From: Oxyruncus cristatus | Lineage: Eukaryota; Chordata; Aves; Passeriformes; Cotingidae | Assembly: GCA_013399855.1 (NCBI GenBank) | Contig: VXAY01006082.1 | Span: forward strand, 164,671 to 228,670 | Reading direction: 5' to 3' | DNA: 64,000 nt | Shown: positions 56,362-64,000 of the stretch, one piece after another | Numbering within the stretch: position 1 is the first letter of the stretch | Layout: every line of letters starts with the position of its first letter | Position numbers and translations under genes: made by a program | The notes under the pieces: model-generated | Database searches by the model: none | Seen by the model: only the letters and a program-made list of their open reading frames with translations | Told to the model about the DNA's origin: nothing

Positions 56362-58276
56362 CGCCGCGGGGCCGCGGTGAGGGCAGAGCCGGGCCGGGCT
56401 GAGCCGGGGCTGCGGGCGGGCTGTGAGGGAGGAGGGGGCTTCAGCCGGGGCTCCAGAAGGGCTCTGAGGGATGAGGGGGCTCAGCCTGTCTCCGGGAGGG
56501 CTCTGAGGGACGATCAGGCTGGGCCGGGGCTCCCTCGGGCTGGGGGCCGACGGGCTGTGTCTGCAGGACGTGCTGTGAGTACAGCGATGCTTTTGCGAGC
56601 CCCAGGCGCTTGTAATGGAGTTACACCGCGTCCCTCGGTGAGGTGAGGTGTGCGGGCAGCTCCGAGACAGGAAAGCAGTTAGCCCAAGAACTGGCAGGAG
56701 GAGGGCGATATCCTGGTCTGAGGGTGTTTGGGGTGAGTTTAGCCATGGACCCCCATGGTTTCACATTTCTGTTGGTGGCTTCACACACACACAAAAGTCT
56801 CGTTAAGGGTAGATTCAGCTACCCGGGAAAATTAAAAACATTGGTCTGTTAGACATTCCAGGACCTTAATGTTTTGTCCTCTCTATTGTCCCTTTGAAGA
56901 ACATTTCAGTGCCTTGTTGAAGTTGCTGAGCCATGATGGCAGCATCTCTGTAAATTACTGGTAAGGTTACACCAGGAATCCTTTGAGAATATAAGTCTGC
57001 CAACACCTTTCCAAACCCTGCATTCTCAATGGGGTATACTGACCAAGAGAAGGAGGGTGGCAAGTGTATAAATTAAAGTTGAACAATACAAATGGAAAGA
57101 ATTTTTTTAGCATGCTTTTGTCCAAGTCGGGTTGGTCTCACTACCTCAGAAGAAATTTACTGTTGTGCACAATGGTACAGCTCCTCTTACACATTTTCTG
57201 TTGCAAGTGGAAAATTAGTACTTGAAGCTATTGGGTGGAAAATATTATTGAGGCCAGGATGCCGGTAGCACATTATTTTAAGTTTCTTGCTTATTTATTA
57301 TTTAATACTGCAAAACCCATAAATCAAAACAGCACTTTATGAGCTTGAAGCAACTCTCAACTTGTGCCTGAAAGATCTAAAGCAGATGAGAAAACCAGAC
57401 AAATACCAGAGATGAGACCATAAAATGTAATGGGGGAGGTGGACTAACGTTCCAGCTTTGGAACTGTTGAGTGCTGCCTGCTTGAGGGCTGAAAAACCCA
57501 GCATGGCTTTTGAATTCAGTACTTGTTCCAAAAGTATCTTCTCTTTTTCTCCACACAGTTCTCCAGTTCATACAAGAGCCAAGAGCTATGTGCTATATTT
57601 GCAAAGATAATTTCTGGTGGCTGGATTGTGTCTGGTGTCTTTATTATGTCATGTTTGCACTTGTCGTTGGAGAAGTTTATGTTCTGATAACTGCATACTT
57701 AACACAGGATCTATAAGGCCCGTGGCTTTCTGGGTTTACAGTTATCTTCACTAAACAAATAACCCAGATGATGCTATCCAAACAAAAGATTCAAATGCCA
57801 GTTTTCTTATCCCTCATATTATTATTTAAAAATTAAGATTTAATCTGCAAGTTAACAACCCAAACACCCAGGAGAGACTGGAAGAACATCTTGGCAGAAA
57901 TCAGTTCGGAGAGTGGAATTATCAGAAGTACATTGTCTCCTCCTCTGTGCTGGGGGACATGGAGGGAGAGAAAGATGTTTTACATAGACCTGAAAGGAAA
58001 ACGTCCCGAGTAAGCCTTAGAACAGATAAACATGCCCAAAGTGCTAGGCCTTGCAGTGGGACCATGATTTCCTGGAATCCCTCTCTCCTCGTACTTGGCA
58101 CACACGGGTAATCCTCTTCAGCAGGGAAAAAAAAAATAACTCTCCTAAATGTTTTTAGGCAGTTTCAGGATGCAGATGTTACCAAGGGAAGACGTTGTGA
58201 TCATTATGTTGTCTTCATTTGACCCCAGGCACTGTGAGAATTTTTAGTGCCATTGAGACCCAATTTCTGACCTAAC

Positions 58277-61200
58277 ATGGATGAAGTTCAGTCGGCCTCC
58301 ACAGACACCACTGTGGCTAGGAAGATCTTCAGGAAAATACCAAGTGTCCTGGGCAGCCTTGTGGAGGAACCTACAAAAAGACGTGCTGTCCCCAATCACC
58401 TGCTGGAATCAAGTAAGTTTCCACTCTCTCACTGTTCCCCAACCTTGAAGCAAGCCTAAGAAGAGGCACTTGGCTGTTATTTTTTTTTTGCAACTCACAG
58501 GCAAAACTCCCATGGTGTTGCTTAAGTTGCAGCTTCTTGGGAGCCCAAACCATATAGGAGAGGTAGTCAGGAAAGAAACAGTGACTGTACTGATTCTGAC
58601 TGACCCTGAAGTTTTGGGATGGCTTGTTGAAGCCATGATGTCAAGAGGTAAACTGGTGTCAAGATCGTGCCTCTGCTGGGGTTTTTGAAAATTCACGCCT
58701 ATTAACAGGAAAAATAATGTGCCTCATTTTTTTCTCTATAATATATTGGGTATAGCGTAAATATACTTAATCCATGGAAGTAACAATCATCATTTGTATT
58801 TCACCGGACCTCCTTTTCTCCCTGTTTTATGATCTACAGAGATTTATTCATCATTTCAGAGGAGCAGGGTTGTACGGGCTGAGCCTGCCGTGCTACACTA
58901 TGGAGGGTATGAAGTTGGAAAACATCACCAGCAGACACTGGTAAGTGTCAGAGCAGGGTCCTCTTGGGTCTTGTAAAAGGACAGCAGAATCTGAGCTGAC
59001 TGCTTGTGGTCGTGAGGCCTTTGTTTTGTGGAGTGCTCTAAAAAGCAGCACTTAGAATCTGTGGCCCTGTGGTAACAAAACAGACGAGTACCAGCCACGC
59101 CATGCGCAGCACCCTCCTTTACACTCCCTGTTTTCATTTCTGTTTCCCATGTCTGCAAGCACTGTAAGTGATATGTGACTTGCACATCCTGAATGAGGGG
59201 ATTCGTGCTTTAACTCCATAAGAAACTTGTTTTCAGAATGCCCTTGGCCTGTCACTGTGTCTGCAAGCACATTCACTGGTGGGAAAGTTTTGAAAGTCCC
59301 TCTGGCCTTCTGCCAAGAACAATTTATTCTGAGGAAGGAAACTCAGTGCATAGGTTTGATTACTTTTCCTTGTGAATGGTTTGGGTATTTCTTCTCTCTG
59401 CTTTCCCTTTTCTGCCTTCTTTATTTATGTGGTATAAATGTGTTGAGGCAGGGGTTGGGTGGTTATAGTGGACCAGGTTATCCAAATATAATGAAAGTAA
59501 ACAAGATGCAGGAGGTTTTACAGGCTGAGCTGTCGTTATCCAAAGGTTTGTTGTTTTGTAATCCAAAACAAAAACATGGAGTATTATATGATTCCTGTTG
59601 TTTCAGATCTCTCTAAAAGTGGTCAGTAGATTGCTTTATTTTTTGTTCCTCTTGCACATAGGCAAAACAGGACCAGAATGCAATTCAACTGTAGCATCTC
59701 TTTTAGCAAGACTGTTGTTCCTTGGTTAAGGATTGTGACTTGTTTTCAAAGAATAAAAATGCAGGATGTAAGGTTTGCATAATTTTCTTTTAAATTCAGA
59801 GCATATTCAGAATGATTTCTATTACAGTAAAAATTATTACTTCTTTGCTATGGGAAGTTTTACAAAAAGTTCAGTTCTCAATTGACCTCTTATATTTAAA
59901 GTGTTTTGTGGTTTTGTTTTTCTTTTGTTCTACAGAAGCTGATAAATATTTCTGCCAATGCAATAAACCTTCACATAATACCACCCCAGACAATGTATTT
60001 TCAGATCAAATACAACAAAACAGTAAGTGTCAGAAAGCTTTCACCCTGCCCTTTGTGTGCAGCACAGGATTTGTGTCATATAAGCAGCTTTTACATGCCT
60101 TTTATCTTGTTTTGGTCCTTTTCTTAGCACCGGCTTGTCCCTGGTTTGTCATATGTGGTGACGGTTGATTTTTGTCCTGATGAGTGGCGATATTACTATG
60201 ACTGCATCCGGATTCACTGTGAGGTGAGGATTTATCACAAAATGTAGTTAAAGTTGTGATGGAATGAAACAACTGTTAGGACATGATGACAATGACAAAG
60301 GTATGGTTCATATTCTAGAGTCTCATGGATTTATTCCCAGTAAGTCTTGATCGGAGTATTTAATTTTAAGCATCTTAAATTTTCCTCTGTAAACATCCCA
60401 GAGCTGTGGGTAAGATTATATTACTTATTCTTCTATTCTTTGCCAGTAGATCAGTTTTTGTGCCACACTGATGTAATGTCTTAGCTGAGCAGGCTCAGAG
60501 GAGCCCCGGAGGGATTGTATAAAGTATGGAAAGAGTTGAATACTGAGGAGCAACACAGTGATAATCTTGAAGGTATTTTATGCCCACTGACTGGCCAACT
60601 ACTAGAGAAACTTTTTGTTTCCATGACAAGCTGAGAAACTTAGGACTGTTCATCCAGGAGAAGAGAAGGTTGTGTGGAGACCTCATAGCAACCTTCCAGT
60701 ATCTGAAGGAGGCCTTCAGGGGAGCTGGAGAGGGACTATTCATCAGGAACTGTAGTGGTAGGACAAGGAGTAATGGGTACAAACTGAAAGAGGGGAAATT
60801 TAGGTTAGATATTAGGGAGAAGTTCTTTACTTCGAGGATGGTGAGGCCCTGGCACAGGTTGTCCAGGGAGGTTGTGGATGCCCCAACCCTGGTAGGGTTC
60901 AAGGCCAGGTTGGATAAGGCCTTAAGCAACCTGGTCTAGAGGGAGGTGTCCCTGCCCATGGCAGGGGGATTGGAACTAGATGATCTTTAAGGTCCCTTCC
61001 AACCCTTAATATTCTATGATTCTATGATTTATTCATTGTAAGAAATAAATATTTGCATCCTTTCGTTTGTTTGTTTGTTTGCAGGGAGATGATAACTTAG
61101 TTGTTCCCATGCATGCTTATCCTGCTGTGAATGCTGTAGAATTTCCAACCTTCATAAATCTGTCTGATGTATCGATTGGTCAGAGGTGAGTTCTGGAAAT

Positions 61201-63285
61201 GAACGTGTGGGAGGTGCAAGTGCTTGCAAATACCTTACCTCAGTCCAGGGACTGATCAATCATTAGATTTGGTTCTTCTATTTAAAAATATTTAAAGTGA
61301 TCTGATGTGAAGCTCTGATTGGAATAGCCTTCATCTCACTTTGCCTGTTGCATGGAACTGACCGTTCTCAGTAAGTAATTGGTAGTAGATGTTGATAGGA
61401 TCTGGGAAGGGGAAAGAAGAAGGCAGATTCTGTTAATTAGAGTTTAGTTCTGCAGGATATTGGCTATATTAGTTGTATTCATGGTTGTTAGTGTAAAGAT
61501 TTATGTAAGTATAAAGATTTGAGTGAATTATAGGAACTGAAGGTCTTAGCAGCTAGGTTTTGTCTTAACCTGTGAGCTGAAAGTAACTCATGAATTTTAC
61601 TGAAGGACAGAAATATGAATTGGCAAGGCACATACAAGGAAAATTCTGCCCACTGAATCCAGCATTGCAAATGAATATTTGTGTCTTTTTGTTTTTTTCT
61701 AATCCCTTTTAATCTGTTAAACTGGTGAATCCATCACAAGTTGTGTTACAGCTTTCTCACAGGACTGAACATAACTCCTGACTTTTTGGATGCCTCTAGG
61801 CATGATGTGATTCTGGTTATTTGCTTGATTTTAGTGCTGAAGTATACAGAATTTTCATATTCCCAGAATATAGAGAAGATACTAGAAGGAGTACAAAATA
61901 TAATTTTAAATAATGGGAATTTTTTTTTCAACACAGCGGGGATACTCAGAGATACTCCTGAGGGAATTTGAAAGATTTTCTGAAAAGAAAACTAATGGTT
62001 TCAAACCTTATTTTTTTACCAGTATTTTTCATCATTAAGCTATTAAATACTTCCCTAAAAATGAAAACTCTCTGAGATACTTGGTACTGTACAGAACCCA
62101 AGGGACTCAATCCATAGCTGGTGAGGTCAGTGGAAGAAGTGCCTATTACTTCCATAAGTGTAGGATAAAATCTGTATTCTACCACCTATTATTCTCCTTT
62201 GGTACAGAAGGTCCATCAGGCAACAGGTGACATAATTGTCTTGGTTTTAATGCACTTTGGTTACTGTTCAAGCTCCACTATACCCTAAAATAAATTGCCT
62301 GCCCAGTCTGCTGTTACAACTTCTTCATGAACAGGTCATATTAAGGCAGAGGAAAAAGGACTTTGCTATCATTGTCTATTTCCTTAGGCATTTCAAAATG
62401 TGCTTTCCAAAAGAACATTGTGTCTAACGTGCATTCTTTGCTAATCAACAGGGTAGCATTTCAGTCAGGCAGTTAATAAAAAGCAGGAGTAAGCCTGGGT
62501 AAATTAATCTTGATTTGCAGGATGAGGGATGGTGTTACACCAATGCTTTTGTGTTTCAGTTTGATCTGTGAAAATACATGCATACAAAGACAAGGCAGCT
62601 TGAAAAGATGTGTGCTAATACTCCTCATACAACTTGCATGAGACATAAAGGGCTTTTATGAAAATCAGGCCACAGCATCATTATTTCTACAGTGGTTAAA
62701 GCCCAGTCATGTGTTCGAGTTTTCAACACTTTTGAAGACTGAACAGCCTTTTCTGATCATCTTTCACAGGGAGGGCCATGGGAAAAGGCTGACTAGTGGT
62801 TCTGTGCTCATTGTTGCTCCAGTCTGGATTGTTTGTACTTGCTAGATATTAGAGTTTGTAAGATCTGAGGATACACAGAAATAAATACCAAAAAGTAAAT
62901 TTTTAATTTTTTTTCTGTAATCAGATTCTATATGGATAGGAGAAAGTAAGTCAAGATGTAAAATGTTCAGTTTTCAGATCAAGATTTAGCTTTCATTTCC
63001 TCAGGGAGTGGAAGATTTGAAATATTTTGCTATTTTGGAACAGTGAGGAATTAAGATTTTCACATTAATAAGTAACCCACCTCTCTGAACACAGATAATT
63101 TAGTGCATGTTGTGTATAATGTAATTTCCCAGCTTGTAATTGTGGTTTCATTAATCTCATTCTTCCTTTCTCTCTTTTCAGTAAGGAGTATGTTATCCCA
63201 TTGCAGTGCAGCTGTCCAATAGATTTTGAATTCCACATTGATATTATTCAGCCTCACAGAGCCTTCACTGTCCAGCCAACATTTG
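58277..63285 (+). CDS. CFAP221: CFAP221 (PCDP1), N-terminal part; gene continues past the window
   Basis: Coding exons are 58277-58412, 58840-58940, 59936-60022, 60128-60223, 61085-61185 and 63182-63285 (625 nt, 208 codons plus one base). All junctions keep frame with AG/GT ends. An in-frame TGA at 58268-58270, nine bases before the ATG, supports the start. The protein reads [18 protein letters not shown], then [67 protein letters not shown] and [16 protein letters not shown], matching the mammalian N terminus through this point. The region looks like the Ig-like ASH/MSP-type beta-sandwich domains of axonemal proteins. CFAP221 is a calmodulin-binding component of the C1d projection of the ciliary central pair, needed for normal ciliary beating. 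The last donor seen (TTTG|GTAGAC) agrees with the mammalian junction, and no further exon was found before 64,000. A CR1 copy lies in the intron before the fifth coding exon. Confidence 0.94.
60487..61030 (+). mobile_element. CR1 LINE 3' segment, plus orientation, with ORF2 tail
   Basis: About 540 bases match the CR1 3' end, running from AGGAGAAGAGAAGGTTGTGT through AGTGGTAGGACAAGGAGTAA and TGGCACAGGTTGTCCAGGGA to GAACTAGATGATCTTTAAGG and the terminal repeats ATTCTATGATTCTATGATT. From 60580 to 60939 an uninterrupted frame of 119 codons carries [20 protein letters not shown], resembling the C-terminal tail of CR1 ORF2 seen in many avian copies; the reverse transcriptase proper is absent. It is 5'-truncated and lies in a CFAP221 intron, ending about 55 bases before the next exon. 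Confidence 0.92.
61064..61084 (+). repeat. (TTTG)n run forming the acceptor tract of a CFAP221 exon
   Basis: CGTTTGTTTGTTTGTTTGCAG ends exactly at the AG of the acceptor for the coding exon 61085-61185. The usual pyrimidine tract is thus replaced by a tetranucleotide repeat of four units. Confidence 0.85.
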
Positions 63286-64000
63286 GTAGACTGAACTTCT
63301 TTGAAATTCTAAATGTTAAATCTGTATTTGTTAAGTGCAGTTACTTTTGACAGTGTATTCAGTGCTGTACAGAAAAAACTTTGCCTCAGGGTTTTTCGAC
63401 ATAAATGCAGCCACTCATATGCAGCTTCATGGCAAAGAGCCATCTGTGGCTGGTAGATTTCTTGTGGTAATGCCCATCTACAGACCTCTGACAAAATACG
63501 GGATGTTCCAAACAGTCCATCTGGCCTTTGTCTTCCCAGAAGAATATCCCAGAAAAAAATATCAACCCAGCAAAACTTGAGTCAGAAATTTTGGTAACCT
63601 GAAACTATGAGGTACTGAAGACCATCTAAAAAGTACAAAAATGTTTCAGCTCCTTCTCAAGCCACTGAGCTCAGAGATCATTAATCAGAGAATCATAGAA
63701 TAATTTAGGTTGGAAAAGACCTTTCAGGTAAACCTAACACTACCAACAGATTTCACCTTCAAGGATGAAATACTCCAGCAAATTGTATACATACACAAGA
63801 AAAACCCAAACCCATCCCAATGAAATGAACTGGGGGTTTGCAGAAAGCCGGGCAATGGTCACTTGACAGAGATGAGAAATTAGTATTTCTGATGAGCTGA
63901 ATAAGTCCCTGAATAAGTTTCCTGTTGCAGAAATATTGAGGAGTCCCTGTGTCCTGGGATTGCACTGAATGTTTAGGGGTATGAATAGTGGTTAAAGTGG
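63286..64000. other. CFAP221 intron continuing to the window end
   Basis: No following exon (expected to encode the next beta-sandwich strands) was recognised. An open frame at 63335-63580 has no family similarity or splice support. A CR1 fragment lies at 63683-63745. Confidence 0.6.
63683..63745 (-). mobile_element. CR1 LINE 3' fragment, minus orientation
   Basis: AGAATCATAGAATAATTTAG followed by GTTGGAAAAGACCTTTCAGG and AACCTAACACTACCA is the complement of a CR1 3' end, starting with its terminal ATTCTATGATTCT repeats. It is short and non-coding. Confidence 0.85.

Larger units (their letters stand above)
56200..56560 (+). promoter_or_regulatory. GC-rich promoter and probable non-coding exon 1 of CFAP221
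   Basis: A CpG-rich block with a G-quadruplex-like G run (56210-56235), a purine-rich tract, one undetermined base (N at 56290) and a consensus RFX X-box at 56349-56361. A plausible splice donor GCG|GTGAGG is at 56377. The first coding exon starts only at 58277, so a non-coding first exon here joined to an acceptor at 58228 or 58246 fits. Start site and exon limits are inferred, not seen. Confidence 0.6.

Noticed and set aside
63335..63580. 81-codon frame considered as the next CFAP221 exon
   Set aside because: No similarity to the expected continuation of the protein and no correctly phased acceptor; the expected exon lies beyond the window.

Overview
This is ordinary nuclear DNA from a vertebrate, almost certainly a bird. 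All genes are split by GT-AG introns, three CpG-rich promoter islands are present, and the interspersed repeats I can name are short CR1 LINE fragments, one ending in the ATTCTATGAT-type 3' repeats typical of avian CR1. No viral, plasmid, CRISPR or bacterial system was seen. Gene order from left to right is C2orf76 (-), DBI (+), TMEM37 (+), SCTR (-), CFAP221 (+, cut by the window end). From general knowledge this matches human 2q14.2 and its avian counterpart, and conserved synteny supports each identification.

Region by region: 1-1620 is the flank beyond the 3' end of C2orf76. From 1725 to about 11,950 the minus strand carries the five coding exons of C2orf76 (126 aa). From about 11,760 to 12,243 a CpG-rich, CCAAT- and ETS-containing head-to-head promoter is shared with DBI. 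DBI (acyl-CoA-binding protein, 87 aa, four exons) runs 12,244-15,055, with its poly(A) signal at 15,258. An 8.3 kb gene-poor stretch follows, beginning with a strong CTCF-like site at 15,371. TMEM37 (197 aa, two exons) starts in a CpG island at 23,640 and ends at 25,048, with a possible 2.7 kb 3' UTR. The secretin receptor SCTR (450 aa, 13 coding exons) occupies 32,151-51,594 on the minus strand. About 6.7 kb beyond its start codon is the first coding exon of the ciliary gene CFAP221; its GC-rich promoter at about 56,200-56,560 contains a consensus-fitting RFX X-box. Six coding exons of CFAP221 (about 208 codons) lie in the window and the rest is off the right edge.

I rebuilt exon boundaries by hand by joining phases. 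Every junction has AG/GT ends and keeps the frame, and complete proteins result for four genes. Most other open frames are chance or antisense. The functions are unrelated housekeeping and tissue-specific roles: lipid transport, a four-helix membrane protein, a class B peptide-hormone receptor, a central-pair cilium protein and an uncharacterised small conserved protein. The main points of interest are regulatory: the CTCF pair in convergent orientation, the CCAAT spacing in the shared promoter, a Maf-type element before TMEM37, an X-box before CFAP221, and a CR1 copy and TTTG repeat placed against a CFAP221 splice acceptor.
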